Below, piece after piece: positions 1 to 7,889 of a stretch of 64,000 nucleotides of DNA (position 1 is the first letter of the stretch; the number at the start of each line of letters is the position of its first letter). The notes beneath the pieces were generated by a model that ran no database searches, was not told the DNA's origin, and was given only the letters and a program-made list of their open reading frames with translations. Location: assembly GCF_035573695.1 (NCBI RefSeq), contig NZ_CP121694.1, positions 782,501 to 846,500 on the forward strand, in the 5' to 3' direction. The DNA is from Metallumcola ferriviriculae (GTDB lineage Bacteria; Bacillota; JADQBR01). A program made the translations under genes and the position numbers.

Positions 1-1
1 G

Positions 2-529
2 GGAAGTGCTAATGCGCACCGCATTGCAGTCCTAGAAGAAGGGATGAAATTTCAAAGCATTGGCATTCCGCCTGAGCAAGCGCAGTTTTTGGAGACGAGG
101 AAATTTCAGACGGAGGAAATCTGCAGAATCTTTAGAGTTCCTCCCCATCTTGTGGCTAGCCTTGACAAGGCGACTTTCAGCAACATCGAACATCAGTCTA
201 TTAGCTTTGTAGTGCATACCATAAGACCTTGGTTGGTAAGGATCGAGCAATCCATAAATAAAGCACTGTTTAGCAAAGCGGAAAAAGGTAAATATTTTGC
301 TGCCTTTTTAGTGGAGGGCCTTTTAAGAGGAGACTACACTTCCAGGATGCAAGGCTATGCTGTGGGAATACAAAACGGTTTCTTAAGCCCAAATGACGTA
401 AGAGCTTTGGAGAATATGAATGCAATTGAGCACGGAGATGTTTATGCCATGAATGGAAATATGCTTAAGCTTGAAGATGTTGGTGCATACGCAAATAAGA
501 ATACCGGAGGATTGGAGGGAGATAAGTGA
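2..529 (+). CDS. Phage portal protein, C-terminal part
   Basis: C-terminal ~175 residues of an HK97-type portal protein, the dodecameric ring at the capsid vertex through which DNA enters and the tail is joined. The frame is open from base 2, so the true start lies before the window. The segment containing RVPPHLVAS and the following IEHQSISFV are typical of the portal clip/stem region of this family. It ends in an overlap with the protease gene (GTGA), the usual portal-protease-capsid order. Confidence is high from family sequence plus synteny. Confidence 0.88.
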   Translation, partial: GSANAHRIAVLEEGMKFQSIGIPPEQAQFLETRKFQTEEICRIFRVPPHLVASLDKATFSNIEHQSISFVVHTIRPWLVRIEQSINKALFSKAEKGKYFAAFLVEGLLRGDYTSRMQGYAVGIQNGFLSPNDVRALENMNAIEHGDVYAMNGNMLKLEDVGAYANKNTGGLEGDK

Positions 530-1236
530 ATAAAAAATTTTGGAATTGGGTCAAGGATGAGGACGGAAGAACCCTTTATCTTGACGGAGTCATTGCTGAA
601 GAGACCTGGTTTGGCGATGAGGTAACACCTAAACAGTTTAAAGCAGAACTATTAGATGGTACCGGTGATATTACCATCTGGATTAATTCACCTGGGGGTG
701 ACGTCTTCGCAGCAAGTCAAATATACAACATGCTGATGGAATATAAGGGTGAGGTTACAGTGAAGATTGACGGGATTGCAGCTAGTGCCGCGTCGGTTAT
801 TGCTATGGCTGGCGGTGAGGTGCTGATGTCCCCTGTTTCCATGATGATGATCCATAACCCCATGACCATCGCCTTTGGAGATGCAGGGGAAATGGAAAAG
901 GCCAAGGGTATGCTCAGTGAGGTGAAGGAAAGCATCGTCAACGCTTATGAACTGAAGACCGGTCTTTCAAGGGCAAAGCTTTCACACCTAATGGATGCTG
1001 AAAGCTGGTTTAATTCGAAAAAGGCAGTGGAGCTTGGCTTTTGTGACGGCGTCATGTTCGCAAAAGAAAATGATCAAGCATCACCAGAGGAAGGAATGAT
1101 TTACAGCCAAATGGCAGTCGTCAATTCATTCTTAAATAAACTGCCGCAAAAGACAAAGAAAACTGGAACAGATATCACACAACTTGATAAGAGGCTTGGC
1201 CTCTTAAAACCTAAAGGGGGAAACCATAATGAGTAA
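526..1236 (+). CDS. ClpP-like prohead (head maturation) protease
   Basis: 236-aa serine protease of the ClpP/S14 fold that processes the capsid precursor during prohead maturation. The GIAASAASV segment places the likely nucleophile Ser at about residue 87, and the MMMIHNP segment places the catalytic His at about residue 110. The INSPGGDV motif near residue 53 is the ClpP glycine-rich strand. The start is GTG at 526, overlapping the portal stop codon, which implies translational coupling. Its 3' end overlaps the capsid gene by 8 bases. The length is normal for phage ClpP-like proteases. Confidence 0.92.
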   Translation: MNKKFWNWVKDEDGRTLYLDGVIAEETWFGDEVTPKQFKAELLDGTGDITIWINSPGGDVFAASQIYNMLMEYKGEVTVKIDGIAASAASVIAMAGGEVLMSPVSMMMIHNPMTIAFGDAGEMEKAKGMLSEVKESIVNAYELKTGLSRAKLSHLMDAESWFNSKKAVELGFCDGVMFAKENDQASPEEGMIYSQMAVVNSFLNKLPQKTKKTGTDITQLDKRLGLLKPKGGNHNE

Positions 1237-2422
1237 AATTTTAGAGCTGCGTGAAAAAAGAGCAAAGGTTTGGGAGCAGGCTAAAGCCTTTCTCGATTCC
1301 AAAAGAGGAGAAGATGGTTTAATCTCTGCAGAAGACACGGCCAATTATGAAAAGATGGAAGCAGAAGTGGTAAGTCTCGGTAAGGATATTGACAGATTAG
1401 AAAGACAGCAGGCCCTTGATTTAGAGCTTGCAAAGCCAGTTAATCGCCCGATCACTTCAAAACCCGGTGGAACAGATGAACATAAAACCGGGCGAGCAAC
1501 CGATGAATACAAAGAAGCTTTCTGGAGAGCCCTAAGAAACAAGAATAGCTTTGATGTGCAAAACGCCCTGCAGATTGGAACTGATTCTGAAGGAGGCTAT
1601 CTGGTTCCAGATGAGTTTGAAAGAACCCTGATCCAAGCTCTTGAAGAAGAGAACATTTTTAGATCCCTAGCCAAGATCATCACCACATCTTCCGGGGATA
1701 GAAAAATTCCGGTTGTCGCTTCTAAAGGGACAGCATCCTGGGTGGATGAAGAAGGACCAATTCCAGAATCAGACGATGCATTCACCCAAGTATCCATAGG
1801 CGCTTACAAACTTGCCACTATGATTAAGGTGTCAGAAGAACTCCTTAATGATAGTGTTTTTAATTTACAGGCATATATTGCCAAGGAGTTTGCCCGCCGT
1901 ATTGGCGCTAAGGAAGAAGAAGCCTTCTTTATTGGCGATGGAACTGGAAAGCCGACCGGTATTTTCAATGCTACCGGCGGTGCAGAACTTGGCGTGACTG
2001 CAGCTTCTGCCACAGCCCTTACAGTGGATGAAGTGATGGATCTGTTCTATAGCCTCAAATCGCCCTACCGCAAAAGAGCTGTCTTTGTAATGAACGATGC
2101 AACGATTAAGGCCATCAGAAAGCTAAAAGACGGTAGCGGCCAGTACATTTGGCAGCCTTCAATTACAGCGGGTCAGCCGGACACCATCCTGAACCGCCCG
2201 GTGAAAACTTCTGCTTATGTGCCGACGATTGCAGCATCGGCTAAAACAATAGCCTTTGGTGACTTTGGCTACTACTGGGTGGCAGATAGACAAGGCAGGT
2301 CCTTCCAAAGACTAAATGAACTTTATGCCGCAACAGGTCAGGTTGGATTTAAGGGCAGTCAGCGAGTGGATGGAAAGCTAATCTTAGCTGAAGCCATTAA
2401 AGTGCTGCAGCAGAAAGCGTAG
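1229..2422 (+). CDS. Major capsid protein, HK97 fold
   Basis: 397-aa major capsid protein. The first ~90 residues are charged and helical, as expected for the delta (scaffolding-like) domain removed by the neighbouring protease. The rest matches the HK97 shell fold (GGYLVPDEF near residue 120, RIGAKEEEAFFIGDGTGKP near 225, and a C-terminal strand-rich region). The start is ATG with a strong AAAGGGGGA ribosome binding site inside the protease gene. Synteny with portal and protease supports the call. Confidence 0.93.
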   Translation: MSKILELREKRAKVWEQAKAFLDSKRGEDGLISAEDTANYEKMEAEVVSLGKDIDRLERQQALDLELAKPVNRPITSKPGGTDEHKTGRATDEYKEAFWRALRNKNSFDVQNALQIGTDSEGGYLVPDEFERTLIQALEEENIFRSLAKIITTSSGDRKIPVVASKGTASWVDEEGPIPESDDAFTQVSIGAYKLATMIKVSEELLNDSVFNLQAYIAKEFARRIGAKEEEAFFIGDGTGKPTGIFNATGGAELGVTAASATALTVDEVMDLFYSLKSPYRKRAVFVMNDATIKAIRKLKDGSGQYIWQPSITAGQPDTILNRPVKTSAYVPTIAASAKTIAFGDFGYYWVADRQGRSFQRLNELYAATGQVGFKGSQRVDGKLILAEAIKVLQQKA

Positions 2423-2432
2423 GTGAAATGTA

Positions 2433-2654
2433 ATGAGTAATGTTAAAAACTATACCGAGCAGGGCGGAGAGAAAACGGTTATCGGTGGAACCCTTGAAGT
2501 GGCCACTGGCGGGAAACTAGCCTTTAATGGCATAGAGCTAAAGCCTGCAGCACTGCAAGCGGACAGTGTAGCAGCAACAGTAGCGGACTTAGTTACTGAT
2601 TTTAATGCTCTGCTTGCAAAGCTAAAAGCGGCAGGACTGATGGCTTCAGAGTAA
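2433..2654 (+). CDS. Small head fibre-like / capsid decoration protein
   Basis: 73-aa protein directly after the capsid gene. An N-terminal glycine-rich, beta-prone stretch (GGEKTVIGGTLEVATGGKL) is followed by a helical end (VADLVTDFNALLAKLKAAGLM). This architecture is seen in small 'head fibre' proteins placed after HK97-type capsid genes in Firmicutes prophages. The function (decoration or adhesion on the capsid) is inferred from family resemblance and position and was not confirmed. Confidence 0.6.
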   Translation: MSNVKNYTEQGGEKTVIGGTLEVATGGKLAFNGIELKPAALQADSVAATVADLVTDFNALLAKLKAAGLMASE

Positions 2655-2672
2655 TAAACGGAGGGGAGCGTA

Positions 2673-2951
2673 TTGGTGGTTACACTTGAGGACACAAAAG
2701 CTTGGTTAAGAGTAGACTCAGCCGATGAGGATGCGCTCATCGAAAGCTTCATTGCTACAGCGGAGGATATCGTAGAAGGTATCCTCCGTTTTCCATTAAG
2801 CGACTATGCCGGTGTGGTGCCTGAACCAGTTAAACACGCCATCTATTTTGCAGTTTCCAAGCTATATGAGGAACGAAACGAGTTGAACACAACAGAGCTG
2901 ACAGATGTTTTAAGAACACTACTATTTGCCTACAGGGAGGTGGAATGGTGA
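2673..2951 (+). CDS. Head-tail connector protein (gp6-like)
   Basis: 92-aa helical protein of the phage DNA-packaging/connector family (HK97 gp6-like), which forms a ring under the portal. The typical features are VTLEDTKAWLRVD at the N-terminus, a central DEDALIESFIATAEDIVEG helix and a C-terminal helix ending in FAYREVEW. The start is TTG at 2673, chosen because GAGGGGAG lies just upstream. It overlaps the next gene by a few bases. Confidence 0.82.
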   Translation: MVVTLEDTKAWLRVDSADEDALIESFIATAEDIVEGILRFPLSDYAGVVPEPVKHAIYFAVSKLYEERNELNTTELTDVLRTLLFAYREVEW

Positions 2952-3277
2952 TGAGGATTGGCAAACTGAGGCACCGGGTCACCATTCAAGAATATGTCGC
3001 TTCAAGGGATAGCTTTGGCGCTGAGAATCCGGAATGGATTGATCTCAAAACGGTATGGGCAAATGTCTCACCTGTTTCGGGTAAGGAATATTTTGCTTCC
3101 CAGCAGCTAAGCGCAGAGATAACTACAAAAATTATGATGCGTTACCGGCCAGGGATCACGCCGAAAATGCGTGTGATTTTTGATGACAGGATATTTGAAA
3201 TCATATCGGTCATTAATCTTGAGAGTCAAAATATCGAGCTTAACCTCATGTGCAAGGAGGAGGTTCAAGGTGGCTAA
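2945..3277 (+). CDS. Head closure / head-tail adaptor protein
   Basis: About 110 aa, of the SPP1 gp16-like phage head-tail joining family. Family signatures are IGKLRHRVTIQEY at the N-terminus, VWANVSPVSGKEYF in the middle and the beta-rich RYRPGITPKMRVIFDDRIFEI stretch. Two in-frame ATGs (2945 and 2951) are possible. The second has better spacing to the GGGAGG at about 2935. It closes the capsid after packaging and receives the tail. Confidence 0.85.
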   Translation: MVMRIGKLRHRVTIQEYVASRDSFGAENPEWIDLKTVWANVSPVSGKEYFASQQLSAEITTKIMMRYRPGITPKMRVIFDDRIFEIISVINLESQNIELNLMCKEEVQGG

Positions 3278-3677
3278 AAGAGCCAGGGTAAGAAAGCTCA
3301 AGACGCATATCGAGGGTATGGACGAGGTCATAAAGCAGATGGAAGAAATGGGTGATGCGGCTACTGAAGTATTGGATAAAGCGTCTAAAGCCGGTGCGGA
3401 TATTGTGCTTTTTGAAGCCAAGCAGAGGGTTCCGGTGGATACTGGCAGGCTTAAAGAGAGTCTGATACTGAAAAAGAGTAAACTCAAAAAAGCGCACATT
3501 AAAAGCCAGTACTATGTGACAAAGAAAGGCAGAGTAAAGTATTTTGCTCCGGTGGAGCTAGGAACCTCCAAGATGAAAGCGCAGCCTTTTTTAAGACCGG
3601 CTGTTGACAAAAACATGAGAAAAGTAGCCAGAACAATTAACGAGGAAATCTTACAGGCGATTGGGAGGATAAAATGA
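3270..3677 (+). CDS. HK97 gp10-like tail component
   Basis: 135-aa protein of the HK97-gp10 family of tail completion/neck proteins. The first residues are very basic (AKRARVRKLK). KQRVPVDTGRLKESL at residue ~50 and YFAPVELGTSKMKAQPFLRPA near 90 are the family hallmarks. The frame is open further upstream, but GTG at 3270 is chosen because AAGGAGG lies at 3254-3260. It overlaps the next gene by 4 bases (ATGA). Confidence 0.87.
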   Translation: MAKRARVRKLKTHIEGMDEVIKQMEEMGDAATEVLDKASKAGADIVLFEAKQRVPVDTGRLKESLILKKSKLKKAHIKSQYYVTKKGRVKYFAPVELGTSKMKAQPFLRPAVDKNMRKVARTINEEILQAIGRIK

Positions 3678-4051
3678 TGCGGCTGGAAGAAGCGGTAAGC
3701 GCGCATTTGCAACCGAAACTGAATAACAGGCTCTATCCTTTCCTGCTGCCGCAAAACATACTACTGCCGGCCGTTGTTTATCTACCGGTATCGGTGGAAA
3801 GGCTGCGCAGTCTTGTCGAGGATTCAGGCTTCATCAAGCAAAGGCTACAGTTTTCCTGTTACGCCACAAGTTACAAAGAGGCTGTCCAAACAGCGAGAAT
3901 TATCCAAAGCGAATTACAAAACTTTAACGGACCGATGGCTGGACTTAGTATCGGTAGTGTTTTGTTAATGGAAGAAATAAGCGATTATGAACCAGATACC
4001 GAGATATATTCGGTATCTTTTGAATTTGAGTTTCAATTTGAGGAGGGATAA
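3674..4051 (+). CDS. Tail completion protein, DUF3168-like
   Basis: 125-aa protein in the position of the tail terminator/tail completion gene, between gp10-like and tail tube genes. The sequence begins with a helix (MMRLEEAVSAHL), then LPAVVYLPVS, and ends in alternating acidic/aromatic strands (YSVSFEFEFQFEEG), the pattern of DUF3168/gp17-like proteins that cap the tail tube. The call rests on size, order and this pattern. Confidence 0.65.
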   Translation: MMRLEEAVSAHLQPKLNNRLYPFLLPQNILLPAVVYLPVSVERLRSLVEDSGFIKQRLQFSCYATSYKEAVQTARIIQSELQNFNGPMAGLSIGSVLLMEEISDYEPDTEIYSVSFEFEFQFEEG

Positions 4052-4054
4052 CCC

Positions 4055-4438
4055 ATGGCCATTGCAGGCAAAAGCGGAAAACTGGGGCTGGGTGTAAGTA
4101 CCGTAGTGGATGTGAGCAGTTGGTCTCTTGATCTGGGTGTTGATACACTTGATGTGACCGCCCTGGGTGATGATTGGAAAAAGTTTATCGCAGGCTTAAA
4201 GGAGTGGTCAGCCTCGGCAGATGGGTTTTATTCGGTGCATACCGATGCCACCGGACAGAAAGCACTGCAGGATGCCTATTTAAATAGCACCGAGGTATCA
4301 CTCAAGCTGTATGTCAATGCAACTAACTACTATTCAGGAAACGCTTATATTTCAGGACTGTCGGTGGAAGACCCGGTGGACGATACGGTGAGCATTTCCT
4401 TTGAATTTCAGGGAACTGGTCCACTGACCTACAATTAA
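4055..4438 (+). CDS. Major tail (tube) protein
   Basis: 127-aa siphovirus tail-tube protein. Alternating strand segments (SSWSLDLGVDTLDVTALGD, TEVSLKLYVN, VSISFEFQGTG) fit the tail-tube beta-sandwich fold. The polymer forms the DNA channel around the tape measure. It starts 4 bases after the previous stop, with GAGGAGGG as ribosome binding site. The gene after it carries a related C-terminal domain. Confidence 0.85.
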   Translation: MAIAGKSGKLGLGVSTVVDVSSWSLDLGVDTLDVTALGDDWKKFIAGLKEWSASADGFYSVHTDATGQKALQDAYLNSTEVSLKLYVNATNYYSGNAYISGLSVEDPVDDTVSISFEFQGTGPLTYN

Positions 4439-4452
4439 GGTGGTGATGCTAG

Positions 4453-5067
4453 ATGACAATAGCAGGTAAGGTTGGTGCGGTGTTTTTGCAAACAGAAGAT
4501 GTGCATGAGACATTCATTAAAGAAGCAGCCACAGCCAATATTGAATTTACGCACTACACTATCACCGATGAGTTATGTCGGTACTTAGATAGAAACTCTC
4601 CCATAACCGTCTATATAAACGATGTCCAATATAATGGCAATTTTGAAGCCCGGCATTTGGGCGGTGTCATTATCTTTCCCGTACCCCTGCTTGGTACTGA
4701 TACTGTGACAGTCAGTGGAAAGAGCATTCGGGTAGACCAGGCAGGAGGCTTCTTTAGCTGGAGCGCAGATCTTTCATCGGACACTGTTGATGTGAGCACC
4801 TTTGAAAGCGGTGGCTGGAAAGAGAACCTCCCCACCATAAACGGCTTTACTGCTGCTGCAGAGAGCTATTGGGCTGATGAAAGACTGTCCTCAAGGCTCG
4901 GCCAGGAAGTGATCATTGCCTTGTATTTGGACACTGGTACCAATAAAAAACGATATGAGGGCTATGGGAGGATTTCGGGGGACAGCATTAAGCTTTCAGC
5001 TGATGGTGTAGTAAATGAAAGCATTGAATTTGAAGGCAGCGGTAAGCTGTATTATAGGGAGGATTAA
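4453..5067 (+). CDS. Second tail-tube-like protein with extra N-terminal domain
   Basis: 204-aa protein whose C-terminal ~115 residues (from about FSWSADLSSDTVDVSTFE) share the layout of the preceding tail-tube protein, ending SIEFEGSGKLYYRED against its SISFEFQGTGPLTYN. The first ~90 residues are different and beta-rich (VYINDVQYNGNF, TDTVTVSGKSI) and could form an added Ig-like surface domain. It may be a minor tube subunit or a decorated variant. The homology is visible; the function is inferred. Confidence 0.7.
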   Translation: MTIAGKVGAVFLQTEDVHETFIKEAATANIEFTHYTITDELCRYLDRNSPITVYINDVQYNGNFEARHLGGVIIFPVPLLGTDTVTVSGKSIRVDQAGGFFSWSADLSSDTVDVSTFESGGWKENLPTINGFTAAAESYWADERLSSRLGQEVIIALYLDTGTNKKRYEGYGRISGDSIKLSADGVVNESIEFEGSGKLYYRED

Positions 5068-5072
5068 AGAAG

Positions 5073-5393
5073 ATGAAGCAAGGAGTATCCATAGAGCTTG
5101 ATAAGCCAAGGACCTTTAGGTATGGGATGAACGCTCTCATTAGGATAGAGGAGCTTACCGGTAAAAACCTTACGAAACTTGAACTAGATAATATCTCCAT
5201 CAAAGACCTGCGGACCATCGTCTATGCGGGTCTTTTTCATGAGGATAAAAATCTGACGCCGGAAAAATGCGCAGACCTGATCGATGAATATAGTGACATC
5301 GGCACTGTGGCCGAAAAGCTCGGTGAAGCCATGACCCTGGCTTTTGGTACAAAGCCGGGAAACCCACAGGCGGTGGAGACAGTCAAAGCTTAA
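5073..5393 (+). CDS. Tail assembly chaperone, short form (gpG-like)
   Basis: 106-aa helical protein between tail tube and tape measure genes, the position of lambda gpG. It binds the tape measure protein during tail assembly (family knowledge). Segments such as GMNALIRIEELTGKNLTKL and DLRTIVYAGLFHED match Firmicutes tail chaperones. A slippery heptamer lies 28 bases before its stop codon and leads into the longer product. Confidence 0.85.
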   Translation: MKQGVSIELDKPRTFRYGMNALIRIEELTGKNLTKLELDNISIKDLRTIVYAGLFHEDKNLTPEKCADLIDEYSDIGTVAEKLGEAMTLAFGTKPGNPQAVETVKA

Positions 5394-5704
5394 ACTTTGA
5401 CGAGCTGTTTTCCATCGCAATAAAAAAGCTAAGACTGAAACCGGCTGAGTTTTGGGAGTTAACCCCTTATGAGCTTGCGCTAATGTTCGGGGGCCACGCG
5501 GAAGAGAAATCAGAACGAAGGCAGGAACTTATATATCTGGCTTGGCATGTGGAAGCATTTGCAAGGCAAAAGAGGTTACCGAGTCTGAAGAAAGTTCTAA
5601 AGGACAGCGAAATCAAGAAAAAAACGAGTAGTCGCCTGTCAATAGAGCAGCTAATAAAGGTTGCCAAGAGTAAAGGGCTGAAAGTGCCGGTGAAATGGAG
5701 GTGA
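5073..5704 (+). CDS. Tail assembly chaperone, -1 frameshift product (gpGT-like)
   Basis: After a -1 shift at 5357-5363 the frame continues without a stop to 5704, adding about 113 residues. The extension reads through LRLKPAEFWELTPYELALMF, which is the hallmark of the T-domain of GT chaperones. The downstream frame has no good start of its own before this motif; the first ATG (5483) falls inside it. Synteny (tube - G/GT - tape measure) fits exactly. Frameshift efficiency cannot be judged from sequence. Confidence 0.82.
5357..5363 (+). promoter_or_regulatory. Programmed -1 ribosomal frameshift site GGGAAAC
   Basis: The heptamer is in the canonical X_XXY_YYZ register: the first G is the third base of a CCG codon, followed by GGA and AAC codons of the chaperone frame. 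The -1 frame entered here is open past the zero-frame stop (5391-5393) and encodes the conserved T-domain. GGGAAAC/G heptamers are known in lambda-type tail chaperone genes. Confidence 0.85.
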
Positions 5705-5708
5705 TGGG

Positions 5709-7889
5709 ATGGCAGTAATTAGAAGTGTTGTGGTGAAAATCGGAGCGGATATTTCAGAGCTACAAAAAAGCTTGAACAGTGCTGCAAAAAAATTGGATAA
5801 AGCCGGTAAAAGCCTCGCTTCCATTGGTGGCACCTTAACCAAGGGGCTGACTCTTCCCATCGCCGCCGCTACCACAGGAATTTTAAAGCTGGGGATGGAC
5901 TTTGATGATACTTTCGAGAAAATTCGAGTCGGAACCGGAGCCACAGGTGCAGCACTTCAGGACCTTCAGGATGATTTCAAGGCAGTTTATGCTTCCGTTC
6001 CGGCTGGAATGGAGGATGTGAGCACTGCCATTGCCGATCTTAATACGAGAACCGGGCTTGCAGGCAAACCACTGCAGGAGTTATCCACCCAGATGCTGAA
6101 CCTCTCTCGCATTACTGGAGAGGATTTATCAGGTATGATATCAAGTTCATCGCGCCTTTTTGGAGACTGGAGTGTGGCGGCCGGTGATACTGCAGGCACC
6201 ATGGACTATTTGTTTAAGGTTGCCCAAAGCACCGGAATTGGTTTTAATGATCTGAACGCCAAGATGGTGGAGTTTGGAGCGCCACTTCGTCAAATGGGCT
6301 TTGACCTAGAGACCTCAGCTGCTATGCTCGGTAAGTTTGAAAAGGAAGGGGTCAACACCGAGCTAGTGCTTGGCGGACTTCGTATAGCACTGGGCAAGAT
6401 GGCCCAAGAAGGTATTACCGATACCAAGGCGGCTCTTGAAGAGGTTACTAAAAGAATAAAGGAGGCAGGCTCCACCGGTGAAGCCAATGCCATCGCCCTT
6501 GAAATGTTCGGTACTCGCATAGGCCCCGATATGGCTGCTGCCATTAGGGAAGGCAGGTTTGAACTGTCAGATCTAGTGAAAACCTTACAAACGAGCAGTG
6601 AAACTATCAACGGAGCCGCTTTTGAAACCATAGATTTTGCTGAGCAGCTGACCATAATGAAAAACAGGGCTGCTGTTGCATTAGAGCCACTCGGTTCATC
6701 TTTGATGCAGGCGGTCAATTCGGCCATGCCTGCCATCGAGGGCCTTATTGGAAAGCTGACTGGTTTAGTCGATTGGTTTGGAAACCTTGACAACGGCTCG
6801 CAGATACTGATTCTTTCCTTCATCGGTTTTGCCGCAGCAATAGGTCCTCTCCTTTCACTTGTGGGCAATCTCACAAGTGGTGTCGGCGCTGCAGTGAATG
6901 CTGTGAAGTGGCTTGCCGATGCGGAAAATATCGCAGCAATAAAGACAACCGTTTTGTCTGTGGCTCAAAAGGCAGCGGCAGCAGCTCAGTGGCTACTTAA
7001 TGCGGCCATGTCAGCCAATCCCATAGGTCTTGTTGTTATCGCCCTGGCCGCATTGGTGGCAGCAATCGTCTATCTATGGAATACCAATGAAGACTTTAAA
7101 AAGGCGGTTATCGCTATCTGGGATGGAATTGTTGATGGAGTTAATAAGGCTATTGATTTTATGGTCAATCTGTTTAACAACGTGGTTAGTTTCTTTAAAG
7201 ATAATTGGCAGAGCATCTTGCTCTTGATGGTTAATCCCTTTGCCGGAGCATTTAAGTATCTTTATGAGAATTGCGAGCAGTTTCGCACCTTTATCAATAA
7301 TCTATTGGCTGCTATTGGCCGGTGGTTTACCGGGATTTACAACGGCATTAAAAGCACCGCTTCAAGTATCGTCTCAAGCATTCAAACTACATTTAACCGC
7401 GTTAAATCATGGGTGGCTGATTTTATCTCTAACGGTGCCCAGTGGGGAGCAAATCTTATAAAGAATATTGCTGATGGCATCTTATCCGGTATTAAATGGG
7501 TAAGAAATGCTACTGCAAGGGTAGCAGATACCGTGAAAGGATACCTAGGCTTTTCCTCGCCAACTGAAAAAGGGCCGGGCAGTAAAGCTGATAGATGGAT
7601 GCCCAATATGATCTCTATGCTGGAAAGTGGCATCAAAAAGGGTATTCCCGATATAAGGTCTGCTGCCATGGACCTAGCAGGAAGTATTTCGAACTTAGGC
7701 AATACAAATATTTTAAAAGAGGCGGTTCCTGCGGATAGAACTACCAGCCGGACTTCTAGTTTGCAGATAGAGAACTTACTCTCGGTAGAAAGAATGGAAA
7801 TGGCTAATGACCTGGATATATATAAATTGAGCCAAAAGATAGCAGAGCTTTTAAAAGAACAAATGTATTTGACTGGGGTGAGGTTATGA
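5709..7889 (+). CDS. Tail tape measure protein
   Basis: 726-aa protein that sets tail length and fills the tube. The N-terminus contains LQKSLNSAAKKLDKAGKSL helices, then the TP901/phage tape-measure core (AAEDLSG/FNDLNAKMVEFGAPLRQ region near 180-210), and two strongly hydrophobic segments (residues ~360-385 and ~437-457) of the kind thought to insert into the host membrane. There is no obvious peptidase domain. For a tape measure it is short, predicting a tail of roughly 100 nm at most by the usual ~1.5 Angstrom per residue rule (inference). Confidence 0.9.
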   Translation: MAVIRSVVVKIGADISELQKSLNSAAKKLDKAGKSLASIGGTLTKGLTLPIAAATTGILKLGMDFDDTFEKIRVGTGATGAALQDLQDDFKAVYASVPAGMEDVSTAIADLNTRTGLAGKPLQELSTQMLNLSRITGEDLSGMISSSSRLFGDWSVAAGDTAGTMDYLFKVAQSTGIGFNDLNAKMVEFGAPLRQMGFDLETSAAMLGKFEKEGVNTELVLGGLRIALGKMAQEGITDTKAALEEVTKRIKEAGSTGEANAIALEMFGTRIGPDMAAAIREGRFELSDLVKTLQTSSETINGAAFETIDFAEQLTIMKNRAAVALEPLGSSLMQAVNSAMPAIEGLIGKLTGLVDWFGNLDNGSQILILSFIGFAAAIGPLLSLVGNLTSGVGAAVNAVKWLADAENIAAIKTTVLSVAQKAAAAAQWLLNAAMSANPIGLVVIALAALVAAIVYLWNTNEDFKKAVIAIWDGIVDGVNKAIDFMVNLFNNVVSFFKDNWQSILLLMVNPFAGAFKYLYENCEQFRTFINNLLAAIGRWFTGIYNGIKSTASSIVSSIQTTFNRVKSWVADFISNGAQWGANLIKNIADGILSGIKWVRNATARVADTVKGYLGFSSPTEKGPGSKADRWMPNMISMLESGIKKGIPDIRSAAMDLAGSISNLGNTNILKEAVPADRTTSRTSSLQIENLLSVERMEMANDLDIYKLSQKIAELLKEQMYLTGVRL

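Noticed and set aside
32-250. Open frame on the minus strand inside the portal gene
   Set aside because: Shadow of the coding strand; no ribosome binding site and no family resemblance.
6290-6874. 194-codon minus-strand frame inside the tape measure gene
   Set aside because: Ser/Pro-rich translation typical of an antisense shadow; the sense gene is well supported.
7382-7702. Minus-strand frame in the tape measure gene
   Set aside because: Shadow frame in a strongly coding region on the other strand.
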